64,000 nucleotides of DNA, taken from NCBI GenBank assembly GCA_032191485.1, contig JAVDOI010000010.1:24374555-24438554 (forward strand). The letters run 5' to 3'. The notes beneath the pieces are model-generated. The model searched no databases and was not told where the DNA came from. It saw nothing but the letters and a program-made list of their open reading frames with translations. This document shows, piece after piece, positions 24,701 through 37,927 of this stretch. Numbering within the stretch: position 1 is the first letter of the stretch; each line of letters starts with the position of its first letter. Source of the DNA: Leptoclinus maculatus. Taxonomy: Eukaryota > Chordata > Actinopteri > Perciformes > Stichaeidae. The translations under genes were made by a program, and so were the position numbers.

Positions 24701-27700
24701 GTGTCAGGCAGCACGTTGTCTGTTACGCTGGGTGGGTTGCCAGGTTGAGTGCAGTGGCTCCACCGAAAGAACATTATATTTCCCACAATTTAAGCTTCTG
24801 CATTTTCCAAATGCAATAGTATTATTCAAACATATTGTTCGGTTTGTAAGCCTCGTACCGAACGGTTAATACGAATATGTGTATTGTTACACCCCTAGAA
24901 ACAAATAACCCGTAGCTGTGCCGTCATAATGAGGTTATTAGGAGGTGGTTCAGCTGTAGTAGGACAGTACTGAAGGCCCAGGTATAAAATACACGGCCCG
25001 CCACTGGTATAATCACAGACCCGGTTAGCCACATGTAGATATTAATGTGATGTCCAGTGTGGGGGTGATTACTTACTGTTGCGGTGGGAGCGGCGAAGGC
25101 CAAGCTGAAGAGCAGAGGCAGTGTGCAGACTTCCTGTCTGGGCAGGATGTAGGGCAGAGACAGACTGCGGTCATTGCAACTGTACCCAGAATGCACCGGC
25201 TGGAATATATCCGTCAGCTCCAGGAAATAAAGACTGACAACAGAGGAGGCCAGGATAGGGAGCTGCAGTAAAGAAACAACACAATATAAGTGAGAAAATA
25301 GTTTAAAAAATATAGTCGAGTTGTATTTATATATTTCGTCAAATATTAACCTTTTTTCTTGCCACTGTCACCCAATGTTTGCTAATGGGGGAACGTTGTG
25401 TCTCTGTAAATTATAGAGTACGGTTTAGACCAGCTCTACATGAAAAGTTTCTCGAGGTAACTTATGTTATGATTTAACTCTGTATAAATAAATTGAATTG
25501 AATTGTTTATTGGCAGCAACAGAAAGTTTTCTGATCCATCAGGGAGTCGGGTCAGAAACTAGTGGCCATTAGAACCCTTCAATATTTAACCATGGTGTTT
25601 TATGATTTAAACACCATACACAGTATATCATATCAGAGGCTGAACAACACTGACTAGATGATAAAAGAAAATGTCAACCTCAGTTAACGCCAGTTTTTAG
25701 GGGTGCAACGGCTCATAACACTCACGGTTCGGATCGTATCGCGGTTTTGAGTGACAGATCGGATCAGCACAAAAAGGGAGCGAATATAACTTTTAGTGAA
25801 CCCCGATCATGCTTTTATGATCAATATTGTCAAAAACAGATTGTTTTTGTTGTTTTGTTGATTATAGCAGCTGGTCTACAAGGCTCCACACTATTTTTTT
25901 TCACCATCGTCTCAAAACCACTCTGAAGTCAGTAAACCATCAAAAGTGTTATCCTTTTACTTTGTTGTAGTCATCTATAGTGATTATTTGCACACAGTTC
26001 AAATGATTAGGAAATAAAAGATTGTATTTTTATTGATACAATTTTATTTACTTTGAGCTAGTGTTGTGAAGTGAAACATGTCACAAAACGATAATGCTGT
26101 AAAGGCATCGTTTTCAAACAGCTGTATTTATTCAAGTGTCTATGTAATTATTCTGTGCTTCATGTGCGTGCCGAACCGTGAGGGGGGATTCGCATGGATC
26201 ATGGATCAACCACGGCCCGTTACACCACTACCAGTTATGGCTACAATACGTACTAAAATACAGACACAAACATGCAGGAATAGATGGAGGTAAATGGTCT
26301 GTTGCTCTCAAAGATTTTTACCAAAGCTTTGTACTGAAGTGTGTGAGTGACAGACGGTCAAGAGGAATAACATTCCTCTCTTTGCTCTTATTAACCATTA
26401 CTTGTCAGGTGAGCCACACAAAGACACAAACCTGCAGATTATCAAAACCAAATAGAATGGAACTGTCACATCTCTGCAACTACTATCCTGTTTTTCTATC
26501 TCTCACTCACCTAATCAGCTTATTCAGTGCACCTGCTAGTCACACCCACCTCATCACTCTCACCTGCTCACTCTGCTGCACCCACTATTTAGACCCCAGT
26601 CACACACACACTCACTGCCAGATCGTTCTCCGCATTGATGCCAGATCTTCCAGCGAATACCCTCCGAATGATTTCCCGTTACCGACCCTGCCTGTTTTGG
26701 ACTTATCCGCCCGTCTTCTGTCCCTGACCACGAGATCCTGCCGCTGTTTCCTCAGGATTCTGTCTGCCTTCTCCCTTAACGGCTTATCGTTCCACCGTGT
26801 CGGATTATCCATCTGTGCTATTCAAAGACTGTTACCTGTGTGTCCAGAGGAAAATAAAGCTTTGATTCCAACTATCCAGTGTGTCTGTCGTACTGATCCT
26901 GGGTCCTTACCACACCTGTTACAGTACGATCTGGCCATAACATGGATCCAGCATACGACACCACATCACAGGCCCGGTTCGTGTCGATCGAAGAGGCGAT
27001 ACAGCGACACGAGACCCTGGTGGTCACCAACACCACCGAGGTTCGCCACACCCTGGCGAATCGGAACCAGATTCTGACCACCTTGATTGACCAGGTACAG
27101 CAACTCACGGCAGCCACAACTCAGACCAACGCAGCATTGTCGCCGTCACCTGCTTCGGTCCACTCTGGAATTGATCCAGCACGTTCTACGTTGGTCTCGG
27201 AGCCCCGGGTGGGGGAGCCAGAACATTATGCTGGGGATCCTGAGGGTTGCAACGCATTACTGACAAACTGTTCCATCCTGTTGGCGTTGCAGCCCTGCAC
27301 CTTCACTTCAGAAGACGCCAGAGTGGCGTTCACCATCAACCACCTGATGGGGAGAGCTCGTCTGTGGGGAACGGCGGAATGGGATCGTCGTACTCCTGCC
27401 TGTGCTTCCTTCCAGTCCTTCTCCAACGAACTACGCAAGGTTTTCGGGGTGGTGTCCATGGGATCGGACGTCACCGGAGGGCTAATGAGGCTTCAGCAGA
27501 GCCACCAATCTGTCACGGACTATGCCATTGAATTCCGGACCAAGGCATGATTAAGTTCATGGAACATGGACTCCCAGTGTGACACATATTTGCTCGGTCT
27601 AGCAGATTACGTCAAAGACGAACAAATCGCGTTCGAGCTACCCACATCTCTGGACGGGCTTATCGAGATAACCACCGGATTGGATCGTCGCACGTCGACG

Positions 27701-30700
27701 GTCATCTTCTGGGGACGGTGACGCACCAAACCGTTCCGGTCCACATGCTGCTGTCCGGCAACCACCACGAGACCATCAGCTTCCACATTCTGCAAACCCC
27801 TCGCATCCCCCTCATTCTGGGATACCCCTGGCTGCGTCGACACAATCCTCACATCGACTGGACTACGGGGGCTTTTCGGGGTTTGAGCCAGTCCTGTCAT
27901 CTAGTCTGCCTGAAACAAGCCGCCGCACCACGGGGTGCCTCTCTCACCAGTTTAATGCCTGAACTTACGGGGGTTCTCGCTGAATACTTGGACTTTAAGG
28001 AGGTTTTCAACAAGTCCAAGGCCATGTCTCTGCCTCCCCACCGTCCTTATGATTGTGCCATCGACCTCCATTCTGGTACGTTCCCACCTAAGGGGAGCCT
28101 TTATTCTCTGTCTGCTCCTGAAAGAGAGGCAATGGACAATTACATTAACGACTCCCTGGCTTCCGGTCTCATCCACCCCTCGTCCTCTCCCGCAGGGGCT
28201 GGATTTTTCTTCATGGAGAAGAAGGACAAGACCATCAGACCCTGCATCGACTACCGGGGCTTAAATGAGATCGCGGTTAAAAACCGGTACCCCTTGCCAC
28301 TCATCGCGACGGCCTTTGAGTTGCTTCAAGGAGCCACCAAGCTCGACCTCCGCAACACCTATCACCTGGTTCGGATCAGAGAGGGGGATGAGTGGAAGAC
28401 GGCATTCAACACACCTAAAGGACATTACGAGTACCTTGTGATGCCCTTCGGCTTAACCAACGCCCCCGCCATCTTCCAGGCCCTGGTGAACGACGTGCTC
28501 CGGGATATGTTGGACCGGCACGTATTCGTCTACCTCGATGACATCCTGATCTTCTCCAAGAACCAAGAGGAACACGTGCACCATGTCCAGTCCGTGCTTC
28601 AACGCCTACTGGAGAACTCCCTGTTTGTGAAGGCGGAGAAGTGCGATTTTCACGTTCCCACGGTTTCATTCCTGGGATATATCGTTTCCCAGGGCAGCAT
28701 CAAGATGGACCCCGCAAAGGTTGCTGCCGTCACTACCTGGTCTGTCCCAAACTTCCGCAAGCAGCTTCAATGTTTCCTGGGGTTCGCCAATTTCTATAGG
28801 AGGTTCATCAGGAATTACAGCTCTGTCGCTTCCCCACTACAATAAACTGTCAAATTTTAACTTTTCCTGAGAGTCTCTTGCTTTGCTGAAATCCTACCTT
28901 GAAGGAAGAACCCAGTGTGTCAGAGTGGGTGATGTTTCATCATCTACTCTGAGATCTAACGTGGGAGTACCTCAGGGTTCTATTTTGGGACCTTTATTAT
29001 TCAGTTTATATATTAATGATTTGCCGGGTTTCTGCAATGGGTGTGATATTCAAATGTACGCTGACGAACAAGCTGCACTCACGTCCACAATGACAAATGT
29101 AACTAAATGGCTTGCAGATTCCTGCCTTCACCTGAATGTTAAAAATACTGTTTGTATGTTCTTCACAAAGAGGGCTTGCAAAGTGTCACCGGAGCCAGAT
29201 GTTTATGTTGCTGGTGAGAGGCTACAGGTAGTGTCAGATTTGAAATATTTAGGAATTTTTATTGATTCTAATCTCTCTTTTAAAAAGCAGGTAAAACATG
29301 TGACAAAGGTCTTAAAATTGAATCTCATGAATTTTAGATATATAAGACACTGTCTAACCATGCGGGCTGCAAAACTGTATTTTAATGCAATGATTGTCCC
29401 CCATCTGACCTACTGCTTAACCAGCCAGCAGCACAACATTAAAATCTATTCATATTCTCCATAAACAAGCTCTAAAAACACTTGATAAAAAAAACAAAAG
29501 TCACCATCACTGCAATATCCTCATCAAACACCATATCTTGAGTTGGGAGAACTTCATTAAATTCACTGATGTGTGTCTGGTTTTTAAATTTTTACATGGT
29601 ATGGCCCCGCCTCCGCTTAGTGATTTTATTAAACAAAGCACACAGCAGACTCACTAGACCTGCTTCAAGAGGTGATTGTGTCATTTCACATAGGTCAAGC
29701 TCATTTAGCAAATCTACATTCTCTGTGAAGGCAGCACACTCATGGAATGCTCTGCCACCACACATACGCGCACAAAACACGTACAAAACATTCAAACACA
29801 GCCTTATGGAATGGCTTGTTGCCAATCAGGTGTGCAAACATTGATGTGCTGTCTGTCCTGCCTGCTTGTTTTGCCTATATGTGCATTTGTCTTGTTCAGT
29901 GTTGCTATTTTCCATTTTTGATGTGTATGTTGTGTGCCTCAGTGTAATACTGTATATGTGCTTGTACTGTGGGTGGGTTTGTTCTGCCGCATGCTGCAGC
30001 CTGTTATGTCTGCTCTGCTCTAATGTCGTACACTTTTCTTTTGCTGTGTACTGGTTTTATCTATACGTTGCTGTTTGTTTGTCTATGAATTTTAATTCCA
30101 TTTTCATTTGAAATTATAATATAAATTATTATAATTTTAGGCTGCCTTGAAACATCTGGCCGGGGACAGCAGATGGAAATTAGCCTCTCTGGCTAACTCT
30201 GGCTCACTTACAGTTCAACTGTTGATTGGTGTGCATTATCCCTGCAAAATAAATAAACAAACAAACAAACACTTACTGCCCTCACTTCCTCCAGGATTCC
30301 TTTCCTGTGGACTTCTGCAGCCGAAGAGACCTTCCATAACCTGAAGTTCAGGTTCACCTCAGCACCCATCCTCCAAGTACCGGATCCGGACAGACAATTT
30401 GTGGTGGAGGTGGACGCCTCCGACATAGGGGTTGGGGGTGTCTTGTCCCAACGCTCTGCTGCTGACCAGAAGCTCCATCCCTGCGCCTTTTTCTCGCGTC
30501 GGCTTTCCCCCGCCAAGAGAAACTATGACATTGGCAACCGGGAACTACTAGCAGTGAAGCTGGCCCTGGAGGAGTGGCGTCACTGGCTGGAGGGGACCAA
30601 GCTCCAATTCATGGTTTGGACCGACCATAAGAAACTTGAGTACATCCGCACAGCCAAGAGACTCAATTCCCGACAGGCCAGGTGGTCTTTATTCTTCACG

Positions 30701-33700
30701 CGGTTCCACTTCACGCTATCCTATCGCCCAGGGTCCCGCAATGTCAAGCCTGATGCCCTTTCCCGTCAGTTCCAGGGGGAGGAGGAACCTACCTCTAGCT
30801 CCTCTTCCAACCTTCCTGCCTCCTGCCAAGTAGTTTAGTAGATTAAGGAATCAGTGAGGGCCGCGACTAGGGGTCAAGCCGGTCCCAGCGCGTGCCCTCC
30901 TAACCGCCTGTTCGTCCCTCAGGGCCTTCGGTCCGACGTCCTCCAGTGGGCACACTCCTCAAGACTTACCTGCCACCCGGGCATCCAGAGGACCCAGGAC
31001 GTTCTGCGGCAGCGTTTCTGGTGGGTCTCGCTCAACGAGGACACCAGGGAATTCATCAACGCCTGCCCAGTGTGCAATCAACACAAACCTCACCAGGCTC
31101 TGGCCGGCCTCCTGCAGCCTCTCCCAGTGCCTCATCGTCCGTGGTCCCACATCTCCCTGAACTTTGTCACTGGGCTACCACCATCTGAGGGCCACACCGC
31201 CATCCTGACAGTGGTCGACAAATTTAGTAAGCTGGCCCATTTTATTCCTCTACTCAAGCTCCCATCTGCTAAAGAGACAGCAGAATGCTCATAACACCCT
31301 GACCAGCTCCACCACAGGCTTGTCACCTTTCCAGTGTGCTTATGGGTTCCAGCCACCTCTATTCCCCACGTTGGAGAAGGAGGTTTCCTGCCCTTCAGTC
31401 CAGACATTCATCCACCGCTGCCGCAAGACCTGGGCAAGGGCCCAAGCAACCCTGCTCCGGTCTGCTGACCGCTATGCAACAGCGGCCTCTTTGGGAGACG
31501 TTAATGTTTTTTTTGTTTTTGGAACTTCTGGAGCCGTCCCTTGAGTGATAGACGGTCAAGAGGAATAACATTCCTCTCTTTGCTCTTATTAACCATTACT
31601 TGTCAGGTAAGCCACACAAAGCTGCAGATAGAAGATTATCAAAACCAAATAGAATGGAACTGTCACATCTCTGCCACTACTATCCTGTCACTCTATCTCT
31701 CACTCACCTAATCATCTTATTCAGTGCACCTGCTACTCACACCCACCTCATCAGCTCATCCCTCTCACCTGCTCACTCTGCTGCACCTACTATTTAGACA
31801 CCAGTCTCACACACACTCACTGCCAGATCGTTCTCCGCATTCATGCCAGACCTTCCAGCGAATACCCTCCGACTGATTTCCCGTTACCGACCCTGCCTGT
31901 TTTGGACTTCGCCGCCTTGCCTCTGCCCCGGTAATTCACTCAGTCTTCTGTCCCCGACTACGAGATCCTGCCTCTGTTTCCTCGGGATTCTGTCTGCCTT
32001 ATCCATCTGTGCTTATCAAAGACTGTTACCTGTTGTGTGTCCAGAGGAAAATAAAGCTTCGATTCCAACTATCCAGTGTGTCTGTCGTACTGCTCCTGGG
32101 TCCTTACTACACCCGTTACAGGGACAACTCTTTGTACAAGGCCAATCATTCACACTGCAAACGAGCAGAAATCATTTTACTCACTGCACTTTAATCTGTG
32201 TTTCAGAACATATTCAAGATGATGCCAAGCCTGATGAAAAGCACTGGCATCAAATAACTGGCATCAAATACTGTTCAGTTTGGTTAGTTTACCTAGTTGT
32301 TCATTTGATACCATTCTAATTCATTGTATATACTGTGCATTTTTATTTTATTCTATTTTATCTTTTTTTTTTATTCTATTTTCATTCAATATCTGCTCTG
32401 CTATTTTATTGTACTGTATATATTGTGCATTTCCATACTTCATAGTTTATTCTACTCTGTAACTTGCTGCTGCTACAAACAAATTTCCCCCTGGGGATAA
32501 ATGAAGTTTATATCTATCTATCTAAATGTGAGGAAGACTGCTCCCAATCCCCTCCAAGAAATGTTCATCAAGGGACATCATTTGCAAAGGATGCGAGTTT
32601 AAAAGATATTTTTGAAAATATGCTCAAGAAAAGTTGCTTTGTAATAAATAGTGCTTTTTGCTTTGTTGTGTTGTTCTTTGCTCTTTGTTCAATGAAGAAA
32701 TACTCAAGTTCTGATATAACTGATGCTATTGCAGCATTTCCGGAGCTGCCATTGTCGTTTAGAACGAACAGTCGCCTCTTCGTGTCGTCACACACACCTA
32801 AATCCCGCCCATAGCTGCCAGAATTACTCCTCGAAGGACACTGATTGGTCTGAATCACTGTGGTTCGGACACAAACCCATTACTTGAAGTCTGACAAGAT
32901 GGATTTAGGGGGCTCAGTGATAGAGCGGGTCGTCCTTCAATCAGAGGAGCGGGGGTTCGGTCCTCTGCTCTAGTCTATGTCGATATGTCCTTGGGCAAGA
33001 CACTTAACCCCTGCCATCAGTGTATGATGGGTGTGACATGTAGCATTGTGACATGTAGTATTAAAGTGTAGGACGTAAGAGTGATCGTAGGACTAGAAAA
33101 GCACTATTGAGTGAAAATTCTTGTTTGATTTTTTGATATTGCGAGAATCCAGTTACTATTTTCTGACACTTTATTGACTAAACTAGTAAAAATTCAAACG
33201 ACAAACATTGCTACATTCATTTATAAGGAAAACTATTGTTTGGTTATGCTTCAAGAGAGAACGCCAAATTGCTAAGTAAGTTTAAGTACCAGTTGAATAA
33301 CTTATTTTCTTCCCTGGTTGCCTGTCTTGTATCATGGATAAAGCTGATAGTGTTGCGTTATATATTTTTGAAGGAGAGCTTTTGTGGGGAGAAATAAACT
33401 GAAAACAGGTCAGACAAGATATGACATGAATACCTCTTGTAAACTTGCTGAAAAATCAGCTGTTCCCCATGTCGATTAAGTTTTAGCCCACATTTTCTAA
33501 CACTATGGCCAAGAGAAATGCGTTGAAAGTGTTTTCATGGAGTGAAAAACGACTAATGTCTTAAACTATCTAAATAATAAATATCTAAAATGTAAGTCCA
33601 CTTTGCATTTATGGAACACTCAGTTGCAGATGTTGACATGATGGCGCTGAATAAAAAATTGGAGGTTCATTAAAGTTATCACAAATGAATGTGTGGAACA

Positions 33701-36700
33701 AGCACGTCCATACCAAATGTCATGGCAATCCATTCAATAGTTGTCAGATATTTCACTCAAAATTATAAAGGAGAGACCACCAAAGTAATTCATCCTCCTT
33801 GGAACATAAATGTACAACATTTTATTGCAATCCATCCAATAGTTGAGATATTTCAATCTGGACCAAAGTGATGGACCCAACAGACATGGCCATCCATAGA
33901 GCCATGAGCTTGATTTAAAGGATAACAATCACAAGGTAGCCCAAATGCTCCTGAATGTCTGCCACCATATTTAACCAATCACATATGACATCATGATAGC
34001 CATCATTATATTCAGTAGTTCAGTGCATTACAATTATTCACTTTTCTCAAAATCCCAATCTGTAATCTAGGGTTAGAATAATATGCTGGTACATTGATGT
34101 CTTTTCTTTTTGTAAAGTGTAATTCCCAATCTAAAACATTATATTTGATTATATTGATGATTCCTTGCTGCAGAAATAATTTAATTTAGTGTAGGAGGGT
34201 TTACAAAAACAATTTCATGGGTGTCAGTCAATAGTACCTGCTAACTGCCCTAAGGAGCTGCTCACCCACCTACGAGATTTTCAATACTCTGGCTGTGAAA
34301 AGTCTGGGGGAGAACTTCATACTTATCATTTCTTCGTGGAAATATAATGCCCTTAAAATCTGTATCTAAATAGCATTTTGCATAGTTAGCATGTGAAACT
34401 AACTTTTTAGAAAGAGCAGGGAAAAAACACATTCAAAACTGAAGCTCGTGGGAAGCTACCCTGGAAGTGGGGCAGCAGATGTGTGCACCAACAACAAGCC
34501 AACAGAAAAGCATCCATTAATACAGCCGACTTCCCTGCTGTTATCAGGTTACTCTATGTTATCAAAACATCAATATCTCTAACACTGAATCCTCAAGTGT
34601 CTCAATCCTCATCATTGTCCCTGACCAAATCCTGACCAAATCAATCCTCAGAGGTGACACTGTCAGTATGTTACATACTGTTTAACATAGGAGCCCAAGA
34701 TAATGGACAATTATCACTTATATATCTGTAACGTGTCAGCCAATAAGAAATTAACAGATGTATCAAAGATGGGTTTGATGTCATTTGTTAAGCGATTTTT
34801 AAAGCAAACTTTTGAAATGTTGCCAAAAAATGAGTAATTTCCGTCAACTAGTTTGTAGCAAATACCCTCAGAAGTTGGCGCTAGAGGTTTGCATGGATGT
34901 AATCCCCCAGTAAACCGAGTAGAAGAGGTAGAGGTTGCGAACCGGAAACCAAACACCGCCTTGGTCGCCTTGGTCATCTAACCCATATACAGAATTTTGA
35001 AGCATATTGAGGATTTGCTTTTTAGGAATGATAACAATTAAAATAAATATTTTTAGGCTGGTTTACTGGATTTGGAGCTAGTCATGGTTAAATGTTGTGT
35101 AATAGTGATACCAGTGGCAGGCCATGTGTTTTATACCTGGGCCTTCAGTGTTGTCCTACTACAGTTGAACCACCTTCTAATAACCTCATTATGACGCCAC
35201 AGCTACAGGTTATTTGTTTTGTGTAAAAAACGCATATTCACATAACACTGCAACGTTTGACAAGTGAAATAAAATGTTACATGAAGCTCAACACCTACAG
35301 ATACACTAACTTCAGAGTGCAGATACATGAATACACGCATGACGGGACGCTTCGTCATTAACGGACAATGCATATAGTCAAAATCAACGTAATTAACACA
35401 ATGTGTAGTGACTGATTCCAGCAACTAGCCACTCGGCTGGGTGCGGGAGAAGATCCTGTTCCTTACTCGCTTGAACAAAGAGATACCAGGCTTTTCACAC
35501 TTTTGGGTGAGATCAGGTTTTTACTTGTGTCGTGACTGATTCCAGCAACGTGCGATCTCCCCACCACCCATGCATCATCACCTGTCTGTTGCACCTGTGC
35601 CCCATATATCAATTACGTGTCAAACTAATACACTGCCACCCGTGGTCAACCTGAGATAGGCTCCCAATATGAACTGATATAATACCCAGACCTAACTAAT
35701 GGCTCCTACACAATGACAAGAACAAACTCACAAGAACCAGTCACATATATTTATATGACAACAAAGCAGGTAGAATAACATAAAACCCAAATAGCACGAT
35801 TCAACAGGCACATTCCAGCAAAACTGCAGCGCTAAAACACGTATTCATCCACACACTCAAGAGCACCATTCAAATATTATTCACATCAGAGGGAACAATA
35901 TTAACCATATCATAAACACGACACGATAGAAAGATTAACACAGTAGTAACGCTACTGCAGATGTAAAATCCCAAAAGCAGTTCACTTACCAAAGCTGCTG
36001 TTCACATAAAGACAAAGTCCATCCTCATTTATTTGATTACAAAGAGTTTAATGATACGGTTGTACAGTATGTTGGTGCGGTTCGGTTCCAGTAAGAAGTC
36101 CTTCTCGATTCATGGACACCAGTGATGACAGTCGAGCCTCCCCAGTTGTACTTCTTGAATACGTCTTTATGTGTTTCAGGGCTGAAAATGTCCGCTTGAT
36201 GGAGGCAGTAGATATTATACTTTGCACTCTTACTACTAGATAGCTAGTTCCACAACAGTCACGCTAGCCCACTGACCAAGCTGCACGTTAATGATGTCGT
36301 ACTTGTAGGCTACCGAGAATGCTCTGACATGCCAAAGAATACGCCCAACATGTCAAACTAAAGATCTGATTGGTTGAAGACTATGACAATCAACAATATC
36401 GTCCCCATTTACTTAAAGTGCAAAGGCATTCACTTGTAATTCTGAAGGCCTCCAGGCAGATTTCTTTACTTAGAGACAGCATAGGGGTGAAATCTGATTG
36501 AATAAAAGCTCTACTTAAAACAAGCTGCACTGGAAGCAGAGCAACTGAGGAAGACAGTAGCTGTGCAATGAGAAAATAAGATAATGGGGAAAAATATTAA
36601 GAATACATGTAGTGTATTTATGAAAAATAATTAAACTATAAAATAGCTATAACTTTGTGATTCTGTCTAGGCCAGCAGAGAAGGCTTTGCTGGCCCTGAA

Positions 36701-37892
36701 GGCCGACCACTGAGTGATACCCTAACTTGGAGAGGTTGGAAGGAGATATACTTTTCTGAATTGTTACGTTTCTACCTAAAAACCTGTGGAGCTAACATTA
36801 GCAGAGCACACATTAACTAGCGTTAGCTTTTCTTTGCTACCCTAGCTACTAAAGGTATACTGAATGCAAACACATGCTGCTTCTGCTTTTTAATGATTGT
36901 AACAGTGAATAAAGACCTACCCGGCTTTACAGGAACAGTGTTGTTCCTTCATTTCACTGTATTCTGTCTCATTCGCCAGGTGATGTGGTGGCTCTCTACA
37001 CTGTGATCTCTAAGCTTTAGCTTCTATTTTTATCTTTTTAACTTGTTTTCACTGCTGAATCAGTTCCTGGATATATCCTTCAAACATATATTATAGACCC
37101 TTCTATCTGCTTCTTTCTGAAATTGCTTCTTTGTTTTTACAAAAATTAGATAATATATATTCTGGGACAGCAGTTAGTGACAGTGTGGGCTCCATGGTAA
37201 CTCTGACAGCTAGACGGAGTAGCAGCGGGGGGGAGGGGGGTGCAGTTTAGCGATGGGTCAATTGTCATAATTAGCATATAAATTATTGTGTTATGGCCAA
37301 AAATGTGTTTTGTAAGGTCAGAGTGACCTTTTACCTTTGATCACCAAATTCAAATTAGTTCATCCTTCAGTCCATGGGGACAATGGTGCCAAACTTGAAA
37401 AAATTCCCTCCAGGCGTTCCCGGGATATCGTGTTCATTATAATGGACAGGCGGACGGATAACCAGAAAACATAATGCCTCCAGCCACAGCTGTCACTGGC
37501 GCAATTATAAACCTTTGGGATGTAAATCCCCCGGTGTGTACTATATCATGCATATCTGATGAAGGGAGTACAATAATGATCATTTTCGAGACCCATAGTC
37601 AACCAAAGCCTTAGTAGCCACTGTGCACACAGAGGAAACCAGGCTGCAGTAGGGATGTTTTTCTCCTCTTAACGTCTCTAGCCCTGAACACACAGATGTA
37701 AAAATACACCCCATTCAGAGGGCCATGTTGCCTAGCAGCCAGTTGGTGGGTAGGATGGTGTGAGTGTGTGAGATAGAAAATGTAGGAGAAACAGAGCAGC
37801 TCTGTCAGGGAGAATAAGGAGAACAATAATTATGATAGATTCAGATTGCTTTTTTAACTAAAAGCCTAGAAATTTCAGCCTTTCACCAAACA

Positions 37893-37927
<35 letters not shown>

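Larger units (their letters stand above)
21545..25006 (+). mobile_element. ZMYM1-like hAT element, outer nested copy C1
   Basis: Perfect 8-bp duplication GTATAATC (21537-21544 and 25007-25014), termini CAGTGGTGGGCCGTC and GGCCCGCCACTG. A second family member (22883-24441) is inserted inside it. Coding remnants: transposase start at 22096 with MAEEGETDLGVTG and KGRPTPQLAALTQ, and the extreme C terminus at about 22490-22563 (VIKLFVIKERRMD), which belongs to the hATC dimerisation end. The large middle is deleted, so it cannot transpose by itself. It ends 70 bp from plppr4 exon 2. Confidence 0.93.
26344..32120 (+). mobile_element. Ty3/gypsy LTR retrotransposon, degenerate, split by a LINE
   Basis: LTR, gag, protease remnant, reverse transcriptase, RNase H and integrase remnant, LTR, in the gypsy order. 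The LTRs are about 580 bp each and closely similar. The element is dead: the zinc knuckle and protease active site are deleted, a LINE lies between RT and RNase H, two tandem stops follow RNase H, and the integrase lacks most of its core. No clear 5-bp target duplication is seen outside the LTRs. It lies in plppr4 intron 1, opposite strand. Confidence 0.92.

Noticed and set aside
26178..27077. 299-codon ORF across the gypsy 5' LTR
   Set aside because: It spans LTR and gag in a different frame from the real gag and has no domain.
32908..32970. tRNA gene
   Set aside because: Has box-B-like GGTTCGGTCC but belongs to a dispersed repeat family and lacks a cloverleaf.
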